DNA of 64,000 nt from Musa acuminata AAA Group. Lineage: Eukaryota > Streptophyta > Magnoliopsida > Zingiberales > Musaceae. The position numbers and the translations under genes were made by a program. A model generated the notes under the pieces. The model had not been told where the DNA came from. It saw only the letters and a program-made list of their open reading frames with translations, and did not search any database. The stretch spans positions 29,335,501-29,399,500 of the forward strand of contig NC_088330.1 in NCBI RefSeq assembly GCF_036884655.1, written 5' to 3'. Positions 25,711 through 37,377 of this stretch are shown in pieces (within the stretch, counting starts at the first letter, position 1; each line of letters opens with the position of its first letter).

Positions 25711-28700
25711 CTATGCAACATTATGATGAAGATATTCGACGAAACTCTTATCTTCTCGGAGTCTTTTTAACGCACCGCAATGAATTTGTCGGACTCTTTC
25801 CCTCGACAGATTCATCAGTCTACCGATTTCATCACATGATCGAACAGTTTCACCGTTCAAACCATAATGCAATCTTACGATGTACTCTTCCCTATCGCTT
25901 AAAGTCTTGAGAGCTTTCTCCAAATTTTGCAACAGTAGTTGTCTATCGACGACTGTCTCCGGTCTACGATCATCTTGTGCAGGGATGATATCCTGAAACC
26001 AAGGGATACAAGTAAAGAATCGTGCGAGCAAAAGCTATTTTGTTTCACAAAGAATAAACAGTAAATATGACCATGAGACGGAGCCCCTCCTTTCCTACTT
26101 GATCAATCGAGATTGGAGGCCTACTTCTCTCAGAAACAAGTCGCACGTTGGAAACATCCATGTCGATGAGGTCTGCTACTTCTTCATAAGTAGGCGATCT
26201 CCCTAGTCGTCTTCTCAACGATGAGTTAGCTTCTGCAACCTTGTTCATTGCTTCACACAAGTTCCCCTGCACAAATCCTTACATGCACATTTATCATGTC
26301 CAAATTTGAGGGGCTATGTACTAAGGGTATCACCGCTTAGCTTACCGGCAATCTGATGAGTCTTGATTTGTTAGCTATAGCTCTAACAATTCCCTGCTTG
26401 ATCCACCAATAAACATATGTCGAGAGTTTGTATCCTTTCATATGATCAAATCTTTGTGTGCCTCGAAGGAGTCCTATACATCCTTCCTGAAATAGTTCTG
26501 TATGATCAATCACTTGGGAAATTTTCTGCAGAGATCATAAGTTTAGTTTTATTTTTATCTTTGTTCGATCTCCAGTAAAAACATACTCTTGTTCTTCTGA
26601 AAAAAAAGTAATGAATTTTATTGCCTTTTACTGATTCAATTGATTTGCTACAGGCCTTGGTTGTCTTTGTATGATCTTGCTGTCTGCTCTGCTTAAAAGG
26701 CAATTCAACATAGTAAGTTTCTGTAGCCAAAATTGTATGCTAAAGTCCCTCATTCATGGTGCTCAAATCTAAATATTTGCAAGTGAATATTAGCTTCCAT
26801 TTGGTTCAAGTTATCTCATCTGAATGATCATTTACTATCGGTAAACTTGAACTTGATATAAGATTTCTGTAATTTTATTCTATTCTTGCTCATTTATCCA
26901 ATTTTTGAGGAAAGATTTTGGGAAAACATTAAAAGGGAGCATGCCTCCTAATATTTAGAAAAAAAAAATATAATTTGTTTCATGTAAGAAACAACAAAAC
27001 TTAAATTTACACAAAGAAAATAAGGGTATAAAGGAGGTCACAGGCAAGTTTAATAGATTTATAACAACACACATTGCTGGTGATGATGTCAACTCAGATA
27101 GGCTTTTCTCTTTGAAAAACACTAATCATCATCATCATATACTCTTTGATGATTTAAGAGAATTTGATTGCAGGCACTAAGCACTAAGGTTTAAAATCTT
27201 GCTCTAGCTTTGATATTTGTTGTTAGTCATTTCTTTACTGTTTTATATTAGTTCAATCCAGGTCTAAAACAATTGATTGGACCCACAGAAACCAGTTCTT
27301 GATCTGTTTTTATTTTTAACATCGATAATGAAACAAAATTTGTTTTTTATATTATGAATCATATATTTAATATATATATGTGAAGAATTTCAAATTTTCA
27401 TGAAGTTAGCACATACATTACACATACATCACAAGTATATTAAATCAAAAAAATTGTAAATAATGAACTTAATAATTAAACAAGTCACACCTTTTAGTAG
27501 GGCAATTAGTGCTGTCAAAACAATTTGTGCTGCAAAAGTGGAACAGTTTCACAATATCACTTGGTTGGAGATCCATATTATAATCTTGAAGAATCCATGA
27601 AGTCTACTGCTGTTATGGCCTTTGACAATGATAGATTTGTGTCACTACTAAATCAAACAAGCTATAATCCGGATAGCTTGGTTACTAAGTTTACTTCTGA
27701 TTTTAATCACAATATCAGTACCAACCAGTAGGCACTATGGCGACATGGTAGGTATGAATAGACAACATTGTTGTGATGTGATGAGATGATGGACACACTT
27801 TTAACTGGATCTCAGCAAAACTCAATTCTGAAGAGTTATTATCTAAGTTTTCTCTATCCTTATTTTTTTCCTTAAATTAATTACATGGATGACATTAGTA
27901 AAATATTATTGTTCTATGCAGACTCTTTCTCTCGATTTCTGAATAGCTCCATAGTGTTGCCACTATCGATGTTGTTGTTAGATGTGCTACTATTCATCTT
28001 ATTCGGAAGTTTTAAGTCAATTAAGAATAAGTTTTGTCATCCTCCTCAAAATGTTGCTCATTAAAAGAATTTAATAGTTTTAAAAAATATTATAAATTTA
28101 TTTAAAAATATTATTTTTAAATATGGATAGTAGAGTATTTTATGGATTATGAATATATAAAGATAGACCCTTGAGAAATTTAAAAAGGGGCAAATCCAAA
28201 AAAAAAAGTAAGAAAAAATTTAAAAATTACTTGAGATATGATAAACTGTGATAGACTAGCATTGTCTGTGTTATGTTAAATACGATTTGATTAATATGTC
28301 AAAATCCTATGTGGTTAGGTCACTAATTGACATATGTTTAGGCTAACTTCATACGACCAACATAGTAAATTGATAAATGGTTCAACATCTATTGAGGGTA
28401 GTTATAATCGATATAACAAACAAGTGCAACAACCCATAATCGACAAAGGTGGTTGCGATTGATTTTTATTAATGACCACTATAAAAAGGGTTGCACGGGT
28501 ACACTTGAGATATAAAATAAAATAAAATCTAACTCCTCCAACTAGTCTAACTTGTTCAAATTAACATACTAACTTAAGCGCCAAAGGGGTGTTGTCGGGA
28601 CAGCGGCCCAACTTAGTTTTGTAGGGATCAAATGTCTAACTTGGCAAGTTTAGCTTGGTGAGTTTCCCCCAAAACTAGCTTGAAAAGGAACCTAATTAGA

Positions 28701-31700
28701 TCCGAGTTGACCTTTAGCTTCGACAACCCAAAATTGATCCTAATATTTTGATGCTAAAAGGAAGGTTAATTGTTATGTCTCAAGGGAATCTTATGGGACC
28801 ATCTTAGGTGAACCCTTAGGACTCGAATCCCTAAACCTCATGGCCTGACCTTAGTATCTTTGAATGCTCTCGGTTTGAATCCTCTAATTTCGGTAATCTT
28901 GAATTAGGGTTTGATGCCGGCATTAGCCCCAATATTTTTCATTAATTTTGTCAAGATCCAACATTTACCCAACCACCTTCTTAAGTAACCATGGTTATTC
29001 CTATATAAACTTTCTATACTTTATTTCAGCAAAGCAAATGTAAGTTCTAATGAGAATAGTCTACATCATCACTTTATACCTTCTTTAAATTACGTAATCA
29101 GCTTATCAAACTCCACCTATATGTATGCCTCTTGTTCTTGCTCCTACACCACAACCTATACCCATCCTAAGCGTAGTAGTTGAGCCCTCCCTAGCTCAAC
29201 CCCAAGCATCACCTAAGTCACCTCCTCCACCTGCAGCTCAAAGCCAAATCTCGTTGCTAGAACCAAAATCTGTGAATGAGTCAATTGATCAACCTTCCGA
29301 TTGGGCCCAAGTGTTGAATCTCGGATTTCAATAATGAAACTAATTGATGAGTTTATTAGACTAATATACTTTTGAGATAAGTGATATAGGAAATACTTTG
29401 ATTATGGACTCGGACCATTGAAGGGCCAATTGTTAAGCAATAGAGTCAAACGTTATGTCAAAAAATTATCGTGTCAAACATTAGACATCAAGTTGAAGTA
29501 TTGGTCAATGTGCAAAAAATCAGACTTCGTGCTAAAGGTTCGAGCATCATGTCGGAAGGATCAGATATTGCATTAGAAAATTGGATGTCATAGGAAAGTC
29601 GACATGCTAGTGGAATGGGCAATAAACCGAAGGAAAGGGTGATGTGCCGGAGGTTCAGATGAAGTGCTGAAAAATTAGACGACATGTTAGAATAGCGTAC
29701 AACATGCTAAAAACTTCATAAATATGTTGTACGTGTGATTGATTTATCAAAGTCTTGATCGAGTTCATTTTGGGTCAATTTGAGTTGATATTGGGTTGAA
29801 ACCATGACAACTTGTCAAGAAAGCAATTGGGCTTGAACCTAAGCTGAATTAGGTCTGTTAGAAATCTAAACTAGTGGTCTAAACCATATCTTGGTAGTGG
29901 TATCGCCAGACCCAAGCGGTAGTACCGTTTGAGTTAGCTGACAAGCATTATTTGTGTTTTATCAACAAATTGTGGTACCGCCTATGCAGCCTTTCGGATA
30001 GTTGTACCATCGAGTTCGATGGTGGTACCACCTAGTCCAATGATAGTATCACTATAGTCTATATTTGTAGCCTGGTTACAATAGTAGTGCTACCCAATAT
30101 CGATAGTAGTACCACTCAGTACATTAAAATTTTGGAGATTTAAATTTTTATCTCAATTTTTTATGCTTTTTGGAGCCTATAAATATCTCACTCAGGCTTA
30201 GTTGATGGAGCATCTATTCTTAAGCTAAAAAGTATTATAAACTCTCATTTTGAGCATAGTTTGAGTCTCTTCCTCCTTTTAAGTTTAGTTATAATTCTAA
30301 GTTATAGAAGGTGAGAGATATTGTATAAAAAGATAGTATAAAGGTTATCTCCTTAGCTTAAAAAAGGAGAAAGTTGTAACAAGGATAGTTGATTTTCGCC
30401 TATTGAAAAGAATATCGGAAGTGAAAGTCGGTGACCTCAAGGGAAGAAGAATTAGGAGTGGATGCAGGTCAAAAAGATCGAACTACTATAAATTAGTTTG
30501 TTTCTCTGTACTTGCCCTTTACTTGTGACTTAGTTTTATTCTCTTTACTTGCAACTTTAATTTATTCAATCGAGTTTCTTAAACATATTGATTTATCGAT
30601 CGAGTTTTAAAGTCGATTTAAAATATAATTGTACTAATTCAACCCTCCTCTTAGTGTTATTAAGATTCTAACATTAAGACCACTTACATAAAATGTACCA
30701 GTAATTAGTAAACATTCGTAGAAAAATAAAACACGGAAAGTAGCCAAAAATGGATTCATATTCATGATCTTGTTTGATAGAAGATATAAATAAAGAGCTA
30801 ATTCCTCATAGCTTTATACTTCAAATGTTGGATGTCTACGAAGGGAAAGGTAATCCTTCGGGGCACATAGTTACCTTTACTTCACAAATGACTATTTATG
30901 GGACTACAAACTCCCTTATGTGTAAAACTATTCTGACAACCTTAAGAGGAGCAACACATGAGTGGTTTGTCAAACTTCCCTTAGAGTTGATCTCATCCTT
31001 CAAACAATTAGCCAGAGAATTCGAGCACAGTTTTATCAACTATAGCCTCCCAAAGAAAATCATCATTTCTCTCCTTACTATGCATCAAGAAGAAAAAGAG
31101 CTCTATATACAAGGAGGTTCAATGATGATGTCCGATAAGTCACATATCTGACCTCTTCTATTCTCATAAATGCATATATTGGTGGCTTCTAACCTTTAAA
31201 GTTTTTTTACAAAGTCATCATTCAGCCCCTCAATAACTTTTTCAGAGCTATTGCAAGAAGCCAACCATCACATTGTTGCCAAATCAGTGATTACTGGAAA
31301 AAAGAAGGGTGAAGCTAAGAAAATAATAAAAGAGGGAAAAGCCTCACATCCAAATTGTGTAGAAAAGCTAATATATGATAAGCCAAGAGGAGATTAGCCC
31401 CCTCCTCAAGAGTTCATGCTACTCAATACTTCCTACATTGAAATATTTATGCATATTCAAGAGAAAAGATCTTGAAGACAACTCGACTCTTGAGGGCTCC
31501 ACCAATGAGGAGAGGTATGACTAAATATTATCATTTTATTGAGACTATGGACATAATATCGAAAATTGTTGTCTTGAAGGAGCAAATTGAAGATTTGGTC
31601 AGAAAGGGATACCTTAAAAAGTTCCTCCATTGGATTTAAGAATCCTTGCCAGAATTTCGAGGCCCAATTGAACAATAAGTGGTTTTGATTGTGGGACCAT

Positions 31701-34700
31701 AGTTTTTCAACCCAAAAAATGTATACCAGAGAGCTTCAATTAAAAGGTTTTACCCCAATGGAGATTTGCCCATTGTGTTTAGGGAAGAAGAGACGAAGTA
31801 CCTAGATCTAGAGTACGATGATCCGTTAGTGGTTTCTCTCAAGATTGCAAATTCATTAGTTAAAAAGGTTCTAATTGATACAGGGAGCTCCACATATATA
31901 TTATATCATAATGTCTTTCAAAAAATTAGCTTGTTAGCTAAGGACCTTTAGTCTATCTCCTCCACCTTCATTAGGTTCACAAGAGAGTCAATCACCCCGA
32001 TAGGAATTATCAATCTTTATGTAACTTTTAGATTAGTGATTATACCAAGATTATAAAAATCAAGTTTCTGGTAGTCGATATCTCTTCAACTTATAACACC
32101 ATTATTAGGTGACCTACTCTCAATAGAATCCAAATAGTTGTGTCGACCTATTATATGACACTCAAGATCTCAACTAATTCGAGAGTAGGGGAGACCAAAA
32201 GTGTCCCCGAAAATCTAAAAAATGCTACTAACATTAGTTACCCTTCCAAAGAAAGAAACATTATCGATCCATCAAATGAACCCGTGATATCCCTCACCAT
32301 TAACTCTACACCGTATGATAGGGGAACCCTTGGAAGAAATTCCTTTGAACGTGGAACGACCAGATTGCACGGTTAAATTGGAGTCAACCTTTACCTAAGA
32401 TAGGAAGAAGGAGCTCATTAACTTAGAAACATTCATATAGTTAACTAGTGATATGCCTCAAATAGATCTTAGTGTGGTTTAGCATCAACTCAATATAAAC
32501 TCAGAGCATAAAATGGTCTTTCAAAAACTTCAAAGATTTGCTCCCGACCACCAGTTTACTATAAAAGAGGAGGTTGAAAAGCTCTTGTAGGCTAGCTTCA
32601 TCCATAAGGTCACTACCCATAATGGCTTGCTAATGTGGTCCTCGTCAAGAAAAGTAATGAAAAATAAAGAATATACGTCGATTACACTCGACTCCACCTC
32701 TAGACATGAGCTGCTAACTTTCATGGATTCTTTCTTTAGGTATAACCAGATCAAAATAACACTGGAGGATAAGGAACACACTACCTTCATTACCAAGAAA
32801 GACATTATTAAAAAGCCATATCAATTAAAAATATGGGGGCACCTATTAAAGGATGGTCAATAAAATGTTCTAGCATCAAGTTGAGAGAAACATAGAGGCC
32901 CATATATATGATATATTGGTAAAGAGTCATACTATCGATATACACTTGGTTGATTTCGGGTAAATGTTTGCCACTATCAAGTAATATTGGATGTTGTTGG
33001 AAAAAAAATTGACCAAGTATGCATTCAGTGTAAGTTCATAAGAATTCCTACAGTTCATGATACATCAACAAGGGATAGATGCAATCCAAAAGGTCTCAGC
33101 CTTTATCAACATGATATCTCGAAGCTTTTTAAAAAGGTTTAGCAACTAACTGGTTGGATCGCAATGTTTAGTCGATTCATATCTTAAATAGGTGATTGAT
33201 GTTTACCATTCTTCAAATTTCTAAAATGCTTGAGAGATTTTCAATGGATTGGGAAGTGAAGGACATGTGTTATGATATCATAATAAAAGTTAAAATGCAT
33301 TAGATGTTACGAGCATAAGTACAAAATGATTTGATTGGCGATTGACATATATGATTTCATTTTTTAGTTGAAGTTAAATTAATGGCATATATAACATATA
33401 TAAGGCTCATGATATCTATAATTTCCTAACCAAATTTTATAATGCTCTTCAGTTGGGGAAGTAGGGGGCATGTGTTATGACAAATATGACTTGACTAACA
33501 TGTCAATATCTTGTGATTGACATATCAATATTTATGATACTTTGTTTGGCTATGGCTTTCTTTACCACATATCCAAATCACTAATTGATATGTCCAGGAT
33601 GATTTCTTATGAGTGACATAGTAAACTGACAAACAAGTATAAAAAGAGTTACACAAGTATGCTGAAGATACGATTAAAAAAAAAGAATCCAATTCATTTG
33701 ACTTGTTTAACTAGTTCGAATTGACTTCCTAACTTAAGTATCAAAGAGGCATTGTCAGGATTCCTACTATAAAAAGAGTCGCAGCTTGAGATACCAAAAA
33801 ACAAAAGAAAAAAAATCCAATTCATCTTTCTTATTCGACTTATTTAACTAGTTTGAATCAACTTTCTAACCTAAGTACGAAAGAGGCATTGTCAGGATAA
33901 CCCCTGACTTAGTTTTGCAAGGATATGATATACGAGTAACACCAGCTTAAAAAAAGAATCTGATTGGACCCAAGTTAGCCTCAACTCAGTTAACCTAAAA
34001 TTGATTCTAACAATTAGTTAATACCATAGGTAAATCGGATGAAATAGACAAGCGTCAGTGTTCTATGCACTTATGGTGATTGTCCTAGTAATCATCCGGA
34101 AGAAGCATAAACAGTGAAACATTATCTCTCCAATCTCATATTCGAACAATATATTTAAAATGCTACTATCAAGGTCGTGTAAATTTAGTTTTCTTAGGCA
34201 TCCAACTTTGCCCTGAGAAAACATTGGGTTCCTCGAGGCCTTGTGCACGTTTCTCTATATCAGAAAAACTTGCAGTGAGATGTTGCATCACGCATCAGCT
34301 ATATTTTTCCACCATAATAGTCATGATCATGGTGTCCCGATAATGGACATGGTAGTACAATAGCCCGGTGCTTTGTCTAACAAGTATCAGTACATGATTA
34401 AAACTTATAAACCATAGTTGAATACAACCTAGATCGTATCTACATGCGTTTAGCCTAAATTTATATAGCTAGGGATCAATCCATGTGAAACAAAGGTAGA
34501 TACATATTTAGACGATATCAATGGCAACATTGGCTAGATCTTGCAGCCCAACTAGTTTAAATCTAAGAAGATCAAGCTTGAATCAGTAGGTAGGTATCTA
34601 GATTGAATCCTTACCAAACAGCACAAATCTTACTTGGATTCACAAAGATCTAGCTTAAATTTATATAGAATTATTATATTCGCAGGCCTAGTATAATTTC

Positions 34701-36344
34701 ATATAAACAAGCATGCACTCAAACAAAAAAATCATGGTCAAAACCATGAGTACAAAATGAAAGCATCTCTCACCTTTGAGTTTATCTATCTTATTTCTGA
34801 AAGTTCAGACTTGTACTAAACTTTCAGAAATAAGAATTTAAGCATCGCTCACCTTCCTTCCAGTGAGGTGGACGAGTCAAACATAATTAATTAGAAATAA
34901 GAATTGATCTTATTACGAAACATACAATAGGAATAACTAAGTTCTTGAGGTTGCACTGTTAATAGACTATGGAATTACTTTAATTTATCATCTAAATAAG
35001 ATTGTGACGAACCTGGATGAGGTCTTGGATGGTCAGGCCTTTCCCTTGATAAGTTGCTGCGATCGAGACCACAAGCCGCTTATAACTCAGGGTGATTCTC
35101 TCTCTACTCTCTCTTGCCCTGAGAAAAGCCTTTTCACTTCTTCTCTTCATCCTACCATATTGTGCAACATTCTCTGAATCCAGTGAACTGCATCCCCTCA
35201 ACAGTTGCGCTTCAGCATCCATCATGGCCTCTTCCTGGCGTCACCATTCCAGATGTAACTGAACAGTATAGTGCTCGAGCAGACAAAAAAGCTTTAATTG
35301 GATTAACATTGAAGGCACCAACCAAGCATTAACAAAACAAAAAAAACAAGAGTAGTTCATCTCTTTGGAAGGCACTGTAATTTATTAGGCTTGATTCGAA
35401 TTTGAAAGGACGAGCTTAAACACCCCTATGTTGTGCTTGGAATATAAACTAGTTAGACATGGGATGAATTTTATCGAGCTAATTCCACAGTGTTCATATT
35501 CGACTCTGCTTAGAACACGGTTAGTTTAGTTTAGGCTCGATCAGTTCAAGTCGAGCCTGGTTGGTGTGTTTGGACAAAGCTAATTTTGATGACTTCTTCT
35601 TGCATGTATCCTTCGATTTGGTTGCTAAGACGGTGAGTTCAGTGTTCTTTTTATTCGAATCAAACACATTCAAGATTGAAAACTGGAATCGATCTACAAA
35701 TTGAGATTAGAAGATGAACACAATCAAGTTTCTAAACTGGAAACGAAATGCAAATTGGGATAGAAGATGATTCCTACTTTGAGATAGCGAGAGAACTCGG
35801 CTTCTTGTCGGGATGTAAGATATTTTGATCGCTCCGATCTCGAAGAGCATGTTTTACCTAAGAGAAACCTGCTCGCAATCCCATCCTCCTCACTGTCGTC
35901 GTCAACGCCTGACAACCCAGCAGCCTTGCTCCTCCTCCTCCTCCGACGCCTCCGCCGCTCGGTCATTGCGTTGTCCCCACAACGTCTTTCATCGGAGTCT
36001 TCTTCTTTCCTTCGCAGCAGCAGCAGCAGTTCGCGTCCAGACTGCACTGGCGTTATCTCCTCGAAAGCTGTCGCTGAAGACACTGCTTCCTTGGCAACTT
36101 GCGCGGCCGCCCGTGAGAGATCGACCGCGTCTTTCATGGCAGTGATCGTCGTCGGAGTCCTGGAAATTACTCTGGAACCATGCGAGGAACAATAATTTGA
36201 TGGAGGTGAGGAGATGACGGTGGTGGGTTGTGACGCCTGAGCTGATGATGATGAGGCCTTCGAGAGCATGACACGGTGGGTTGGGAGTGACAGGGTTGTG
36301 GGTGCGCCGGAAGAAGTGTTCACGGAGCATGCACACATTATCAT
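25711..36344 (-). CDS. Plastid RNA polymerase sigma-70 factor (SIG family)
   Basis: Five coding exons: 36,344-35,778; 35,234-35,013; 26,486-26,346; 26,266-26,072; 25,992-25,711, all joined in phase 0, giving 468 codons. Residues 1 to about 60 are Ser/Thr-rich and poor in acids, as in a plastid transit peptide. An Arg run (about residue 130) and a conserved segment before region 2 (YLTSRQEAEFSRYLK) follow. Region 2 starts near 230 (YKRLVVSIAATYQGKGLTIQDLIQ) and includes the promoter -10 reading segment STYVYWWIKQGIVRAI. Region 3 is exon 4. Region 4.2 in exon 5 has the helix-turn-helix SRERVRQI. Such factors direct the plastid-encoded polymerase to promoters. The second intron (35,012-26,487) is enlarged by retroelements. 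I cannot assign the SIG number. Exon 2 has two possible acceptors, and one of them admits a stop. Confidence 0.87.
26487..28266. other. Sigma-gene intron 2, part downstream of the gypsy
   Basis: Between the gypsy element and exon 3 the intron is AT-rich, with no coding capacity and no recognised repeat apart from short CAT runs near 27,128. Confidence 0.5.
28267..28745 (+). repeat. 5' LTR of the Tat/Ogre-like gypsy
   Basis: It runs TGTGTTATGTTAAATACGAT ... GATCCTAATA and aligns along its length with 33,471-34,012. A single TATA-like box (CTATAAAAAGGG) is present near 28,481. The terminal CA is changed to TA. Confidence 0.8.
29312..30673 (+). repeat. Sirevirus solo LTR inside gypsy gag
   Basis: It begins TGTTGAATCTCGGATTTCAA and ends TTCAACCCTCCTCTTAGTG then GATTCTAACA, as plant Sirevirus LTRs do. 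No Sirevirus internal sequence accompanies it, so it is a solo LTR left by LTR-LTR recombination. The flanks are CCAAG (29,307-29,311) and TTAAG (30,674-30,678), which could be one 5-bp target duplication altered by two C-to-T changes. A block of GGTAGTACC-like palindromes lies at 29,893-30,117, and a TATA-like CTATAAATATC lies near 30,177. Confidence 0.85.
33471..34012 (+). repeat. 3' LTR of the Tat/Ogre-like gypsy, with internal duplication
   Basis: It runs TGTGTTATGACAAATATGAC ... GATTCTAACA. The segment with the TATA-like box is present twice, at about 33,638-33,762 and 33,768-33,896. Each copy carries TATAAAAAGAG and ends GAGGCATTGTCAGGA. The 5' LTR has this segment once. Confidence 0.8.
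34013..35012. other. Sigma-gene intron 2, part next to exon 2
   Basis: This is unique-looking intron sequence between the gypsy 3' LTR and the exon 2 donor (CATCCAG|gttcgt at 35,013/35,012). It contains a repeated word, CTTTCAGAAATAAG, near 34,793 and 34,824 in inverted arrangement. No gene is seen. Confidence 0.5.
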
Positions 36345-36545
36345 TAGCCGGATGAAAGGGAGGCTGGCTGACGGCGTGGGTTTTTGTAGCGGGATATCTC
36401 TTGTTCACGGAGAGCATTCACGCCACTTGTTCACATTTAAAGTAGATAAGGTTATCCCAACTCAATTACATAAATGTGAATTTTCTATAAAAATCTGTTT
36501 TTATTGCATAATTTTTTTTAAAAAGATATATTTTTTAATTTTCTT
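36345..36545 (-). promoter_or_regulatory. Short upstream region of the sigma-factor gene
   Basis: Only about 200 bp separate the sigma start codon from a gypsy LTR remnant. On the minus strand it holds a GGATAAC I-box-like motif near 36,443 and GATAATG next to the start codon, elements common in light-responsive plastid-protein genes. No definite TATA box is placed. The functional assignment is tentative. Confidence 0.35.
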
Positions 36546-36606
36546 TGAGAAATGTTCTCCATTCTCATATTAGTTTAGGACTAAGATAATTAAAGGGATT
36601 CTAACA
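36546..36606 (-). repeat. Truncated 3' LTR of the minus-strand gypsy
   Basis: Only about the first 60 bases of the LTR remain, starting TGTTAGAATCCC after the polypurine tract. The rest, including the promoter part, is missing. It lies about 200 bp upstream of the sigma-factor start codon and in the same orientation as the gene. Confidence 0.7.
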
Positions 36607-37377
36607 TTTCTTCCCCCTTAAATTCAGCCTTATCTAACATCTTGTAAGACTCCCAAGTTGTATTTTCCTTTAGTAAGTTAGCCCATGCTCTAGCACTTCA
36701 ATCATAGGATGGCTTACGATTGAACTTGAACTTCACTAACAGTAGATATCTCCGACTAATGGTGTCACACTATCTCATCTTCACCAAACTTCTTTTTAAA
36801 GCAGGAAACATGAAAAACCATGTGTATCTTGGAGCTAGGCGACAAATCCAGACGGTAGACAACTGACCCAATACATTCTAATACTTTATAAGACTCAAAA
36901 ATTGAGGAGACAGTTTCATAGAAGACCAAACCTTTATGGAAGTTTACTTGAAGGGCTGAAGATGAAGGAAAACCCAATCACCCACGGTAAATTCTCATTC
37001 ACTTTAGTGTTTATCAGCTTATTATTATTAATGATAGGTGCTCTACAAACCAATCATGTGAGTGATGACACATGTGACATGCTACACAATATTTTTATTT
37101 ATTATTATTATTCGTATATTCTTATTTTATGTTGCTTATTGCATATATTGTGATATCCTTGGATCTGCATAATAGGAATTGGATCATGATGAGATCATGA
37201 TAATGAGACCAATTCACCTATAAATAAAGATCATAAATATTTCTGGTCATAGGTACTCGAGAGGGACATCGAGATAGCCGGATAGACTAGTGTACTATAT
37301 ACTCATTCATATGATGGAGGTAACTAGTCTCATAGCTGCTTGTGTGGAGACACTAGAGATATAGTACAGGTGCTCAT

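Larger units (their letters stand above)
28267..34012 (+). mobile_element. Tat/Ogre-like Ty3/gypsy element in the sigma-gene intron
   Basis: It lies antisense to the gene, with LTRs at 28,267-28,745 and 33,471-34,012. Inside, gag is readable at 29,125-29,310 and again at 30,774-31,130 (ALYGTSD-like stretch MTIYGTTNSLMCKTI), split by a Sirevirus LTR. The protease active site VLIDTGSSTYILY is near 31,870. The protease tail and the RT lead-in are at about 32,090-32,590, and RT continues at 32,600-33,260 (LTFMDSFFRYNQIKI). The RT is decayed and joins the polypurine tract (GGGGAAGTAGGGGGCA) with RNase H and integrase missing. It is a non-autonomous, internally deleted copy. No clear target-site duplication was found. 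Confidence 0.87.

Noticed and set aside
35825..36573. Plus-strand frames of 89-106 codons opposite the sigma-factor exon 1
   Set aside because: They are antisense to a supported exon. The minus frame carries the transit-peptide-like start, the conserved segment before region 2 and correct splice ends.
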